Shown piece by piece: positions 35,955-48,935 of a DNA stretch of 64,000 nucleotides; position 1 is the first letter of the stretch, and each line of letters starts with the position of its first letter. The notes below the pieces were generated by a model. It was not told the DNA's origin, ran no database searches, and worked only from the letters and a program-made list of their open reading frames with translations. The stretch is from Ectocarpus siliculosus (lineage: Eukaryota > Sar > Phaeophyceae > Ectocarpales > Ectocarpaceae), in assembly GCA_000310025.1 (NCBI GenBank), contig FN649734.1, positions 3,786,003 to 3,850,002 on the forward strand, read 5' to 3'. The translations under genes and the position numbers were made by a program.

Positions 35955-38900
35955 ATGTCTCCCAAGGCCAAGGGGGCACGAGGAAAGCATGGCGGGGGTA
36001 GCGGCGGCGGAGGCAAATCGGACGGGAAAAAGGAGAGCAGCGCCAAGCGCTGCAAGAAGTGCACCGCACTACTCCCAATGATGTACAAGATGAAGGACAA
36101 GCTCGCGGAGCTTCACCCGCAGTGCAACCAGTACAAAGTGAGTGTCCTGGCGGCAAAAAGAACCTCGGAAATAGTACCTGCAGTGGTGGTGTACGGCCGT
36201 ATGTTGGTGTCCCTATTTGCGGCCGCACAAGGCCAAGGATATTTTGCTTGCAACGCTTGGTCGCAGAGTTGCTGCTGCGAGGATATCCCAACCCTGGTGA
36301 AAGTAATTGCACAGGTCCTAGGTGGCTCATACGGTAGATCGCCGGGACCCACACTTGCCCTTACTCTATCTCCTTGTGCTGGTCTCATCTTCATCGACAA
36401 CCCCCCCCCTCCCGAACAAACACCAACGCACAATCCGAAGCCGCCATCGTCTGGTCGCTGTCTCTCTCATCGCATCTACGTATGCAACGACACGCTTGCC
36501 GGTACGCCTCTCACCGGCCGCGGTTGCCCACGTTCGTTTTTTGGTGATGATTCGCTGCAGCTGGAGCTCGAAGCTCTCAGAGCGGAGAACCAGGAGCTCC
36601 GGCGTCAGCTCGCGATGCCCGCCTCTGCAAGAACGCCGCCTGGGCTAACCGCAACCCCCACGGGGTCGACGAATTCGTCGGTGCCTGCCGCGCCGGTAAG
36701 ACAGCGGGCTCTGGGCTCGTCTGCTACCGCAACAACAACAGCAGCAGGAAGAGGAGGAGGAGGAGGAGGAGGAGGAGGAAGAGCAGCAGCAGCAGCAGCA
36801 GGGGCACCGTCAAAGAAGGGAAGCAAGGGTGCCGCAGTCGTCGCCGCACGTCTGGACGCCGTCAGCGAAAAGAGGAAGACGCTAGCACCGTCTTCGGGTG
36901 GAACTCAAGGTGCGGGCCTCACCGCCAGTCTCGGCCTCGGCAGGGACGCCGCAGGCAGCGGCGGCGGTGGCAACAAGGGCGGCGGTGGCGGGGCAAGCGG
37001 CCCTGCGGGGTCGACAGCGGCGTTGACGGCGCCGGCGCGTAAAGACAGGTCGAAAGGAGAGAAAGTACGGGACTGGGCCGCTGCCGTTGCCCGGCGAAAA
37101 CGAGAGAGGGGAGGAGGGGGTGACGGTGATGAGAATGGGAAGGGGGCGGCCGGTCGGGGTGGTGGTGGCGGCGGCGGCGGCAACGGTGGTGGTAGCACCG
37201 GTGATGTTGGCGGGGGTTGGGGAGGATTGGAAAAGGGTGGTGAGGATAGCGTGGAAGAAGAAGAAGAGGAGGAGGAAGACAAAACAGAGGAGGCGGCCGG
37301 GGAGTCAGGTGAGACGGTCAGAAAAAAACACTCCTCGAGCAGCGGTGGCGTCGATCGCAAGAAGGGCAAGGGTAAAAAGAAGAAGAGAGGGGAAGCAGCT
37401 GAGGCGCCGGCGGCAGTGCAGCCCACCGGGGTGTTCGCGGCGGCCGCCTTCAGCTTCCTGGACGAGGGCAGCAAGGAGAAGGGAGGCGGCGAGACGACCA
37501 GCAGCGATGACGATGACGATGACGATGACAGCACCAGCGACGACAGCGACGACAGCACCAACGGGCGGCGCCAGAATCAACCTCGCAAGCGCGCAAGAAC
37601 GGCGAACGGGGGCGCCGCCGCCGCCGCCGCCGCGGCCGGCTGCGGAAGCTCGGGCGGCGGCGGAAGGCGCCGTCGCAGCGGCCCCGTCCCCCAGACGTCG
37701 AGCATGCTAGCGAGGGGTTTCCGCCCCGGGGGCGAGAGCGCCGCCAGTAACGAGGACGGGGTCGAGGGAGAGGTTGGCGGCGAAGGCGACTTCGACGACG
37801 GGTGGGAGGAGGGCGAGGGGCAACAGGAGGAGGAGGAGGTGGAGTGGTACGAGGACACGCCCGGCGACATGGGCCGCTTGGGGTGGAGCCAGGTCTGGAG
37901 GAGGGGCGACGTGACGGCGGCTGCGGCGGGGGCGGGTGAGGGCGACGACGACGGGGACGGCCTGGACAAAGGCTCGAGGGTGTTGGCGAGGAAGGTGAGC
38001 GGCGGCGGCGGCGCCGACAGGCGACGGCTGTGTGGCCGTTTTTGCTGGGCTTCGTTGATTTTTGTTTTTCGGGAGGGGGGAATGTTCAATCGATCGGGGT
38101 CGCGGCCCCAGTGTTTGTTGCGTCGCTGGTGTCTCATGCTGATCTCTCTCTCTCCCTCTCTTGCACGCACGGGTCGGCGTCGCTGCCGCCATTCGCCGTT
38201 AGTGCCGTAAACTCCTCCTCGCCGACACCGCTGGATCAGCTCCTTCTTCGGAGAGCGGCGACGAGATCCTCGGACCGAAGGGGCTGAGTGCGCTGCTCCG
38301 GCTGGAGCTGACGGGAGCGGTGAGCGAGGCATCTACTTCGTGATTTTTCTTCTTCTTTTTTTCACTCATTTTACGGAGCAAGCATGAGTTTCATCCGATT
38401 TACACGGGTGTGGTTATTTGTTTCGGGCCCTCCAGCTCAGTTTTCGTTGTGCATACGGCCTCAATCGCGCACTGATCGAATGAACACGTCGAAAAGCGGC
38501 TACCATCCACCTCCAAGCACCTTGTGTTGTTCACAGCTTTCGCCCTGTGCGGGGCCGGCCCCAACCATGTGCCAAGGGGTGCCTTTCGAAACCAGGTGTT
38601 GGTATTATTTCTCAACGGTTCTCTGCCATCAATAGCGCTGCCGAGCCTTGGAAATTGTTTCTAGGGCGAGTGCGTTATCTTTTTTCGTGATGGTCAGTTG
38701 AACGATGGTGCCAATCCAACCGGCTTGAACAATCCTCCACCCCCTCAAAGTTCTCTGCAATCGACAGCACTTTTCCTCGTGCGTTTTCTCGTTAGCGATG
38801 GTTAATGAACAGAAGAAGCCGTTCCGACCAGCTTGATATATCCCCCCTCGCCTCATCTGCGAAAATAAAGCCGTAGAATCAAGCACACCCAATCCTTGTT

Positions 38901-41034
38901 AGACTAGTACCCCAACCACGAACGCACAGTCAACCCCGCCTCTGATATGGAACTCCACATGCAAACGTCCCGTATCCCCTCGAGGAAGGTTTCCATGGAA
39001 GGCGTGCTTGTGTCGGCGCTGAGGGGGAGGTCGTTGAAGCGAGACCACGGGTTTCTCGGCCGCTTGGCGCTGCAGCTCCTGTCGGGGATCGACGCCGCAC
39101 ATGCCTCGCCTCTGTCCGACCCGGAAGTGCTAAGCCTGGTCGTGGAAGAGCTGGAGGTGTGACATAGCGGCGGTTCGGTAACTGAATACCGTTGTTGTTC
39201 GGTAACTGAATACCGTTGTTGCCGGGTTTAGCCCGCCGGAATAGCACAGGTTGCGTGAGAACTCCCCCCCCCCCCCGCGTATTGTTTGTTCGTAACGTTT
39301 GGGAGGAAGAATAGGAGTGTGGTCGACACCCTTGGAAGCGTCGATGGTATGGGGGGCAAATCACCGCATGACGGATAGACAGACAGACAGACAGACAGGC
39401 AGACAGGCAGACAGATGAACAAGGGCAAGAGAGAAAACACCGATGAGATAGACGCAGAGATTGTCAATGGTGTTTCTTCAGTTTTTTTTTTTTTTGAGAA
39501 GTCGATAGGGTCGGGGGGTATCGCAACCCACCCTCTATGACGGAGCGCAGACGCTGCGTCCTACTCCCGTCGCGCTTGCCGGTTCTTCCCGTCTGTACTA
39601 TGTACGCAAGAATAATGAACCAGATTGTTTCGAACCTTGAACAGAAGACACCGGATAGTTTCAAAACCTTTCCTGCAACACTCCGATCAACCTTCTATGC
39701 TTCGTTTTCCCATATCCTCCTCCCAAAACTATAGGGCCTTGCGGAGATACTGGCGGCGCCATCGACGACGGAGCAGCTAAGGGTCTTCGGCTGGGCCAGG
39801 GAGACCCGCCTCGCCCTGGAGCTCTTGTCGGAGACCCTCCTTGACTGGATGGATGAGAACCAGGCCAAGCGCTCCTCCGGGGTCGGGGATGCCGTGAACG
39901 GGGACGAGGAGAACGATGACCCCGGGGGTTACTCTTCCATGAGTGAGGCTTTGTCCGCGTAGGGTAGTGCAGGGCGGGGCGCGGCGGCGGTGCCTTTGTT
40001 TTTCTCGTCATTTTGAAGCGGTCTTACTCGTGGAGGGAGATACAGCAGTACGTTATACTGATGTTGCTTCGAAAGTAGTAACAACGCCACGCTGTGTTCG
40101 TGGCTAGCCGGCGGCGCAGGACAAGTCGATGGACTCAGGACTCAGACCGTGTGGTGGAATGAATGTCGGTCCAGTGTTTTTCGGCGACCCTCCTCGCGCA
40201 ACGCGCGAACTACATCTGGGAGTTTACGGCATGCGGTTTCGGACGGAAGTACCCCATCTTTGTGTTGTGGCCTGTCGTGGTACACTCTGATTCGGGAAGC
40301 CGAGCTTGACGCAAGTGTGCTAAAGGCAGCACACGGGTGGTCGGGAGTTGTAGCAGTGGAAGAGGCGTCATCCACTAGCGACGCGGAACAGGATAGGTGC
40401 GTAGCTGTGGCTTGTCCACGTCGCGGACGTTCGTTCGTGACCAGATGCGTGCTGAGCGACGTTTGTCCAAGCGTCTTCGGGATCGAGCGACGGAGTTCGC
40501 CGTCGTGCCCGCAGCGGAAAGCATCACTCATAACAAAAAGAGCATTCGTACATACCCCGAGAAATCATGACCCATCATGACATGATGACGGGGTTTGTTG
40601 GCCCCATGGCGTCGATCCCTTACGCTCGGCGCTTTTCGTGGCGGCACCGACCCCTCCAGGCTTCGGAAGCAGCAAGAAAAAGAAAAAGAAGAAAGCGAAG
40701 GCCAAGGGCGTTGGCGGGGGCACTAGCGCTGGGAGTTCGACCGCGAAAGGAGGCGTCCGCGAGGAGGGGGGAGGGGACGCTTGGAGGGCGGAGGCGGAGG
40801 CTACGGTGTTGTGGTGGTGGGAGACGGACGAGGAGGCGAGGGTTCCTTGGGCCGTGGCGAGGCTTCTCGGCCTGCTGCTCAGGTAGAAGAGATCCTACCG
40901 GACTGTAATTGGAAACGAGTCTGGTCCTTTCGATATTTTCGTGGCTTTGATGCCGCATGGCGAAGAATTTCCGCGGTTATTGTTGCTGTTACTGCTGTTG
41001 CATTTGCTTTTGCTTTTTCTGTTGCTGTTGTTGA

Positions 41035-41066
<32 letters not shown>

Positions 41067-43708
41067 CTTGTATCGATGACGATGACAGCAGCACCACCAA
41101 CCACCAACCTCTCGTGACATCCTAAAACGTTTCTACTTTTTTCGTAATCTGATCCACCAACCCGACCCCCCACCAGGCGGCTGGACCAGCCCCAGCGCAC
41201 CCAAGCCGTGCTCCACCCCATCCTCGTACGCTCCCTGGGGGGACCCGCGCGCCTGCGGCGCTTCCCCCTGGCCTTCCTCGAAGCCTTCCCGGGTCTCCTC
41301 CTTCGCTCATCGCCCACCGCCGCCGGAGCCCCCGCGAACGGTCGGTACTGGGGGGGACAGGAGGAGGATGGGGCCAAGGTTGAACGGGGTGATGGTGTCT
41401 TGGCTCCCGGGCTGTGGCGGCGGGCTGTGGCGGCGGTTTTGTTCCCGCCGGCAGCGGGGGGCGGTGTCAATAGCGGTGGTGGTGTGGGCGGGGAGAGCGC
41501 GGGTGTTGTTGGTGGCGGCGGTGGGGGTGGAGATGGGGCCGCGGTTGTCTCTGCGCGATTGAAGCTGGTGTGCTTCGGTGATGTGCGGCGGGGGCAGCAG
41601 CGTGAAGGTTTGTTGAAGGGGAAGGGGACGAAAAGACACAGATGAGCAAGAACATACGGAAGGCGCTTTGGCTTATCTTGCCTGTTGTTACCGTCGCGTG
41701 CGATTGCCAGCGTTTGCGTGTGACTGCAACAACGCGATGACGGTAGCAAACCTTGTTTCCCCGCAAGGGACCGGCGTCAAGAGTCTCCCCCACCTGAAAC
41801 AGCAGAAGCCGTCAAGAGGATGTCCGTGCTCACAAAACTAGCTACTGTGACCTGCTAGTTTTTGTCTACATATTTGTTTGTCCCCCCAATTTGTTTGCCT
41901 CTGCAATGCGTACATGTTTTGCACCCGTTTCTTCTCGAGCCCGTGCCCGCACGAGGCCGTCATTTTTTTGCTCTTGTGGCAACGCTTGGATGAGATCGCA
42001 ATCACCACGGGGTCGTTTCCGTGTAGCGGCGACGGCCGACAGCAACCACAAATAAGGTGACAACCTACAAAAAACGACCACCACCATCCCATCAAACGTG
42101 GCAGGCGGAGGGCCGGAGGAGGAGACGGCCGACGACCTGGCCGACAAGATCCTGCAAGCCATCGGCTCTCTTCACAGCAACCCCGGGGCGGAGGCAAAGG
42201 CCGAGGAGGAGGGAGGGTGCGCGTTGTGCCGGGGGGCCGGCGGAGGGGGTTACAGCGGTGGCGCCTGTGGGGGCGACGATGCGCTCGCGATGTCTTCGGG
42301 GCTTGTCTTTGTGGCACGGGGGGCGAAGGAGGAATTTCCTGGTGGTGAGTGAGAGAGTGGCTGCTTGCTGAGGTGGTGTTTTATTCTCCCTGATTGTTTT
42401 TTCTCTTCGCGGGGGGGGGGGGGGGGTTGCGGACACGGTTGTACCGCCGCGTATGAGGCATATGAACCCGGGGTTCAGTACGTTTGTGGATAGGCGGCTT
42501 CCCTGCTTGGAGAAGTAAAAAGAATTGCCGGCGGGCGAAGAAAAACATCGGGTCGGCCAGCATTGGTTGGTCCATGCAGCACCAGGAGCCGCAGCAGCAG
42601 CAAGAGCAGCAGGCTACAGGCTTTGCTGCGAGAAACCGACACAAGCAAATCGCGCACTTTTGCACGCTTCAGCTCAACTCCCCAGCAGTAGGCAATTTCA
42701 GACACCCGGTTCTGTGTGTCATACGCCCCCTCCACCCGCCCCGGACCTACCGAACCCCCTTTCACCCCCCAACCTTGCGCTCTGGTGGCTTCCTTCCCAA
42801 TCAATCGCCATTTTCCAGAGCTTGCCGTTCCAAGGGGGCGAGGGGAGTCCATCGCGGTGGAGGCGGTGAGGGCGCTCGGGCTGCTGGGGGTCGGGGTGGA
42901 GAGCGGCGGGTTTCCTGTCTTGTGAGTTAATTGCTGTAGGTACTGGGCGGTATGGTTGTGTGTTGCTTGGAAGGTTAGCTGGAATCAAGAGGTTTTTCCA
43001 TGGGGGGGGGGGGGGGGGGCGTAGGGCGTGGTTTGGAGAACGAATGGACGTTCTTGTTCAATGCATGGGCTATGAATGCACGAGATTGGCAAAAGTTAAT
43101 GCCGCGACAGAGACCAACCATTAAGTAAGGGAAGGATAACGAGGGCGGGTGGGGCTGGCGGTTTGTCGCGTGTAAACATCTCACGGTGTTTTTTCTGTTT
43201 TGTGGCTGTTTTTTTCACATGACATCACCATGTTCTGAACGCAGATACTGAACGAATGCACACCATCGCTTGAGCTTCTTGAAAAAATCGTCCCGTTGTT
43301 TGATTTTGATCTTCCTTGTCTACTGTTGGGGGGGTTGTTCTCCCACCAGGCGGCGTTTGGTACTCGCCATCCGCCGCCCCGGCGTCTGCCAACGTGCGGC
43401 CGCTCTGGCTTGCCACGTGTTGGCTCAGTGTGCCGCCGCCGGGCGTGGAAGTAGCGGAGGCAGGGTCGTTCGGTCCGCGAGAGGTCTGGACATGCGCGCC
43501 GCCAACGCTGCGAGGGCCCTGATGGACGCCTTGAGGCCGGACTCGGAGGCGGAAAAGTGGGAGGCTGGGCAGGTGCGCGGTGCCTCTCTCTGTCTTTCTC
43601 TCTCGGTCTCTCTCTTGGTCTCTATCTGTCTGTCTGCCTGTCTGTCTGTCGCTCTCTCTCTCTCTCTCTCTCTCGGTCTCTATCTTTTTGTCTCTCTCTC
43701 TCTCTCCC

Positions 43709-43787
<79 letters not shown>

Positions 43788-46700
43788 CTGTCTCTGCCTC
43801 TGTCTCTATTTTGTCAACATTCTCTCTGCGTCTGTCTCTCTTTCGTCTGTTCTCTCTCTCTCTTCGACCAAGTGTTGTTTTCGTTGCGTTTTCTTTTACC
43901 TTGCCGAGTGCACTGCTCTTTCCAGACCGTGTCTGTCGTGGCTGCGCGCAATTGTTTGCACTTCGTGAATAGTGGATTTCACCTATTTGCACGCATTTGT
44001 AGCTGTGTTGTATTGGTGTCGTCTCTTTTCGTTTTGTGCTCAGCTAGTAGTGTGTTCAACCAGCACTATTTGTTTTTTCGCATCAATATGCGTATGATCA
44101 AAATATGTTATACCCTCTTTGTTTTGTTCTCTCTCTCAGCTGGACGAGGACGTCAAGCTACCCTTTGGCGCCAGGGCACAGGCCGCTTCTGCGCTCCTGT
44201 CTCTGCTCGAGGGACGCTACGGAGAGTCCGCAGCCGAGAGCGAGCGGACCATCGTAGAGTGGGCCCAGGTGCGTCATACGCTGCCACCGGCACCATGTGT
44301 ATGTACAGTACTCCCCCAACAGCTTGCCGTAGGTGACATGATGTAAGGTACCGCACCCCCTGGACCAATTTTTGATTAAGCTCGACGACTCCAAGACGAA
44401 GAGGATGCCGGAAATGAAGATGACAGGTTATCGGAAAGCTCTCGACGAGACGGTTCCAATGCCGCCATTTTCGGCACCGTCACCGTGTTTTCTGCAGAGT
44501 AATCGGGCTTTGAAAGTCGGTCTAGGGGGTGTGTTATCTTACGCATCCTGTCCTATTCTCGTCCTTGCGGGTGTTGTTGGAGCGAGAATGGTGGGAGTGG
44601 TGGGATATTTCCAGCTAGCACCCGCCACAGCAACTATTATTGTAGTACCTCCGTATTTCTTTCTCAGGGGTTAGGGGAGTGTATTGTGTTGTCGTGGACA
44701 GTCCCCATACGGAGTCATTTTCGTGTCCTTGGAGGAGGGGATGACCCTTGTTTGGGCTTTTGTGTAGTATTTGCTTGCCACCTACTCCGGAGAACAATTT
44801 TCATCGTATGCACCCTGGTTTTTCCGATGCGTGCAGAGACTGAAGCCGGAGGAGCGCCTGTCGGCGCCCCTGCCGCTGCTCCTGTCCATCACGGCCACGC
44901 TGTCCCGCCCTCCGGCCCACGTCATCAACCTCGCAAGACGGCCCTTCAGGTGTGTGTCTGTGTGGTTGACAGTAGTTGGTGTCGTCGGGGTGAAAGCCGG
45001 CTCAAAGCAGACATTATGTCCCTTCATTCGGGCACTTATGCGTAGGATGCGTGTGTATCGTGGAGAGACAGGCCGACAAAGTGTTGAGAGATGTGGAGAC
45101 ACAGAGACCCACAGACAGACAGTCAGGCAGACGACATAGACAGGCAGGCAAGCAGACAGACGCAAAGAGAGACAGGCAAGAGGGACACACACACTCCACG
45201 AGAAGGCACAGGCACAGAAACAGAGCGTTCATCCACTGCATCGCCAATATGCCCGCCTCCTACCTCCTTCACCCCGCCAAATTCTAGCGTCCCAGATTCT
45301 GTGAGAAGTCAATGGAGTGTCCCCCCCCCCCCTGGTTGTGTCATGAAAGATGGAAGGCAGTTTCAGATTCGGCGAGGCGGCAGGGAGTGTGGCTCCACCG
45401 GCACGAGGCTGTCGACTGGAAGGCTGTGGAGGCTTCGTCCATGAGTGCGAAGGGGTGGATCAGCGACAAGGAGGTGGCGTTGACTTGGGCCACGGAGCTC
45501 AACACCATGTGAGCCGTGGCGTATGATGATGTTGTTGTTGTTGTTGTTGTTGTTGTTTGGGTTGCTGTTGTGGCTGCTGCTGCTGCTGCTGCTTTTTTCG
45601 TTGCCGGTGTTGGTGATGTCGAGTGGAAGACCGTTGTGACCCGCATGTTGTCCTCAGGGAGAGATGGAACACGACAACAATATATGCTAATGTATGAGTT
45701 TGTGCCGAACTGAGGGTACTTCAGAGTGCCGCCCCGGTGCCCTCTGAAAGCGAAGCATCTGATCCTGAGGCCTTCCCGATCAGCACCGGTTGCGTGCAAT
45801 ATTTGAAAGAGTTTTTTGGTCTTCGCCAATGAGAACAGAGGAGTGCTATTTACTTCATTGAAACGTCTCAAACTCTTCACCGAATGTTACCTAGCTACGC
45901 TATCTACAACGATGCAAGTATTTGTAATACCGAGGGTTCATTCCCCCCGGACATTTACCCTTGGTCTTTTACCAGCTACGACAAGGACTGTGAAAAGGAG
46001 ACCACCCACGTCATGCACCCTTCGGAGCGAGCGTGCGCCGCGAGCCACTTGGACCTCTGGAGGCGGTGAGCAAGGAAGGAGGACACTGTGGCCTAGTCGA
46101 GATCAGCTCCATGAGTTCAAATGAGAGCGTTTGCAGGTTTTACCTACGTAGCGGACGAGCAAAACATTTCTTTGCGACTGCTTCGCGCTGCACTGTGTTT
46201 TGTTTGGGTTCAAGCACGGTTCCCGGTGCCCGGTGCCTTTACCTTCTGTTCTGGTTCTGTTCTACCTCCTGCGGCAAGTGTTCTCTTTTCTCAAAGACCC
46301 CCCTCCCCCCCCGGCTACTACCGCCTTGTCCCGTCTACTAAATGGGTGCCTGTTCATTGCCTGCCCGACAAGCCATCGAGACTCAAAGCTGGCGCCCTTC
46401 ATGCCGGAGGTGCACCCTGACGCCGTTCTCATTCTCGAAGATGACGCCAAGCTCGAGCCCGGGTACGTCCGTCTATCCAGCCGCCACCTGATTGCTGTGT
46501 TCGAATGGTGGTTTGTTTGTTTGTTTGTTTCAGGCCGATACGACACGCGTGGTAGATTATTTTGAGCGAAACGGGATCGGATTGAAATTCTTCGGCAGGA
46601 CACAATACAACGGCAGACAAACAACCCGTTCGAGACACTACCACAGTCCAAGGGGGGTGAACGGAAAAATGGTCATGCTTAGAAGTATTGGTTTGTTGTC

Positions 46701-48935
46701 TTTGGTGGCGACGGAGTGAGGCAGGGAAATAGCAGCGCTGAAAAAAACACACCACACTCAGAGCACATGCTTGCGTCATCTGGGCGGCGGCCTCTCCACG
46801 CTTCCATTAGTGGTATGCCCGGTCAGCTGGCTGTCTCCGCTTGGCTCTGCTGTGGTTTCTTTGAGCGGTGTAATGAACGTCGACCGCGGGTCGTCAATCT
46901 GGTATTCCTGCCGATTATCGTTTCGGCGGTGCGGCGGCTGGATTTGATTTTCGTCCATGTAGTAGTGCGTGCCTCGGGGTGCGGCTCATGGTTGACTATC
47001 TTGGGCTCGTCACCTTCACTCATCACCTTCATTGTCTACAACATCGGGGACGCGAAGAGGGAGATATTGCATCCTTTTTCCCATCCATGTTTTTGCCCTC
47101 ACTTTGAATAACGGCGTCTCGACCCGCCCTTCTCCCCTACCCCACACCCCATCCCCCCGGCCACATTTTAGGTTCTTGGAGGCTGCCAAGGCTACAATGC
47201 TACAGGCTGCAGCCATGGACACAGTGCGAAAGGTCGGTAAAACAAGAAAGGCCCGCATCCTTCTCCAAATATGAACAGGCCTTTTTGTATTGTTTTCAGT
47301 GTTGACCGCGTGGCGTGGGGCGTTTTGCGTTTGGAGAAACGTTCTTCGCCCGGAATTTCCGTGAGGACATCGACGTCGGCTCAGGCCTTTGCGTTGCGCT
47401 CATTCTTGTGTCGTAAAAAAAAAAACAATTCCCGACACCAAGCGTGTATCTTAATGTCGCAGGCTCATGCAGAAATTTGGCCAGATGTTTCTTGTCCCGC
47501 TGATAACAGACACCACGCATCAGGAACTCGGCACACCCACGCGCCAATCTAGCAAAACAGGCCGAGTAGACCGTGAAGACCTACCACGATGCAATCAGAC
47601 CGATCGTGCGCTCTTCGTGTTTCTCCGAATGCGCTTCGAATGTATCTATGGCCGCCCGGTGTGTTACTCCGAATGCTCTTTTCGGATGTACCTTGTTTTA
47701 TGGTGTGCGTCTCCTTGAGAGCGAGGCTTGCAGCTGGGGTGATGATAAACGAGGAACGTCTGTGAACCCCAAACCACATCCCTGGCTCGTTTTGACGGGA
47801 AACCTTCCCGTCTCTGCGTGCCAATAACGCATGCGTAACTTCTGTCTACAACCAATGCCGGGCGTGCGTGTCTCCGGTTCGTCACCGGGAGAGCAGAAGA
47901 AGTCGATCGGACTCTCCAAGGAGTGGGACATCATCTACCTTGGCCACATGTGAGAATATCGCCCCCGCCTATCTCTCCCAGAATCCTTCCGAACCAGAAG
48001 CCGAGTGGAACACGCAAAGACACGGCAACCATGTTTTTTTCGTATTCAAACCACCATCGCAAAGGGAAAAAATGCATCGCGTGTTGTGTGCTCTGCTGTG
48101 CAACATCGTGTTTGGCATCACCTTTCCCTCGCCTCTTCGTCGGTGCCATGCCCGATGATTCTATTCCAACGGTACTTCATCGACAAGCTCTATGTTCTCC
48201 TTTTCCGCGTTTGTTTTTTTATCGCTCTTGGGCGACATTCTCACTACGCAAAATCTTTGTTGCCCGCGCTGCTTCCCCACGCCCACCCCCACGCGCTTGA
48301 TGCCCCCTCCGTCTTTCGTACACGCCTCCAGTCTCCCCGTTCCCATCATGGACGGCATAGCCAGGGCCTCAAAAACCAAGAAAAACGCGGCCAACGGCAA
48401 CGGCGGGGTGGAAGAAGGAGGAGCGGCTACAGACACCGCAACAACGACGGCCGGGGCGCCAGCAGGGGACACCGCCGCCGCTGATGCTGGTGCTGGTGCT
48501 GCAGCGGCGGCCACCGCTCTGGGGCTCGTGGTCGCCCCCGTGACCTTCGCCTGGGGCCTGCACGCCTACCTCCTCACCCGACCGGCGGCAACTCGCCTGT
48601 CCAACAGCCTCCCGGTGTCCGCCCCCGCCGACATCTTCGTCGCGAGCATGCTGACGAGCACCGACAGCGGCAGGCCGGTGCTGGCCGGCCGGGCCGTGCT
48701 GCCGGCCCTTGCGACGACGGCGGGTGGCGGGGGCGCCGGAGAAGCGGCGCTAGCGGCGGCGCTTGGCGGGGGGGGCGGCGCCGCCGACGACGAGAGCGTC
48801 GGAGACGTTGTGTCCACCGGGACGCGCAGGGCGGGAGCGGCCAACGGCGTTCGGCTGCCGCCGGGGATGGGACCGGGGGCAGCGAGCCGGGGCCGTAGGG
48901 GCGGTGGCGGTGGCGGCGGCGGGGGCGCGCCGTGA
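35955..48935 (+). CDS. Armadillo-like protein fused to a family-25 glycosyltransferase domain, 18 exons
   Basis: Exons 35955-36137, 36561-37994, 38203-38319, 38908-39156, 39735-39942, 40660-40882, 41177-41340, 42105-42344, 42819-42921, 43350-43572, 44140-44268, 44837-44949, 45350-45508, 45895-46065, 46373-46462, 47172-47232, 47897-47949 and 48332-48935 all join in phase: 1507 residues. Residues 1-85 form a Cys-containing basic start running into coiled coil (LELEALRAENQELRRQL). To about 540 it is Gly/Ala, acidic and Lys-rich. About 545-1115 is Leu/Ala-rich helical sequence like HEAT/armadillo repeats. From about 1118 it follows glycosyltransferase family 25: HVINLARRPFR, WKAV, HEAVDW, HPSERACAASHLDLWRR, LILEDDAKLEPG (metal-binding acidic motif), EWDIIYLGH, LHAYLLTRPAATRL, PADIF. 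Family members transfer sugars to protein or lipid acceptors; the substrate here is unknown. No signal peptide is visible. A Gly-rich tail ends it. The joins at 39942/40660, 41340 and 47232 are the weakest. Confidence 0.75.
39376..39414. repeat. (GACA)n microsatellite
   Basis: About ten tetranucleotide units (agac/aggc) lie in intron 4 of the glycosyltransferase fusion gene. Confidence 0.95.
41037..41064. repeat. (TTG)n microsatellite
   Basis: About nine TTG units lie in intron 6 of the glycosyltransferase fusion gene. A similar run occurs at 45531-45558 in intron 13. Confidence 0.95.
43583..43875 (+). repeat. (CT)n microsatellite, about 290 bp
   Basis: CT, CTGT and CTTT runs begin ten bases after the donor of exon 10 of the glycosyltransferase fusion gene and fill the first half of intron 10. 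As in the gamma-CA-like gene, the pyrimidines are on the sense strand. Two large Ser/Leu frames here are artefacts. Confidence 0.97.

Noticed and set aside
36905-38332. Pro/Ser-rich minus-strand frames of 218 and 251 codons
   Set aside because: Mirror images of the Gly/Ala/Glu-rich exon 2 of the plus-strand gene.
43245-43349. Exon-like ILNECTPSLELLEKIVPLF
   Set aside because: Good acceptor and protein-like text, but its phase fits neither exon 9 nor exon 10, and it has no usable donor.
43557-44336. 259- and 232-codon Ser/Leu frames
   Set aside because: Produced by the intronic CT tract; only the part before 43572 is exon 10.
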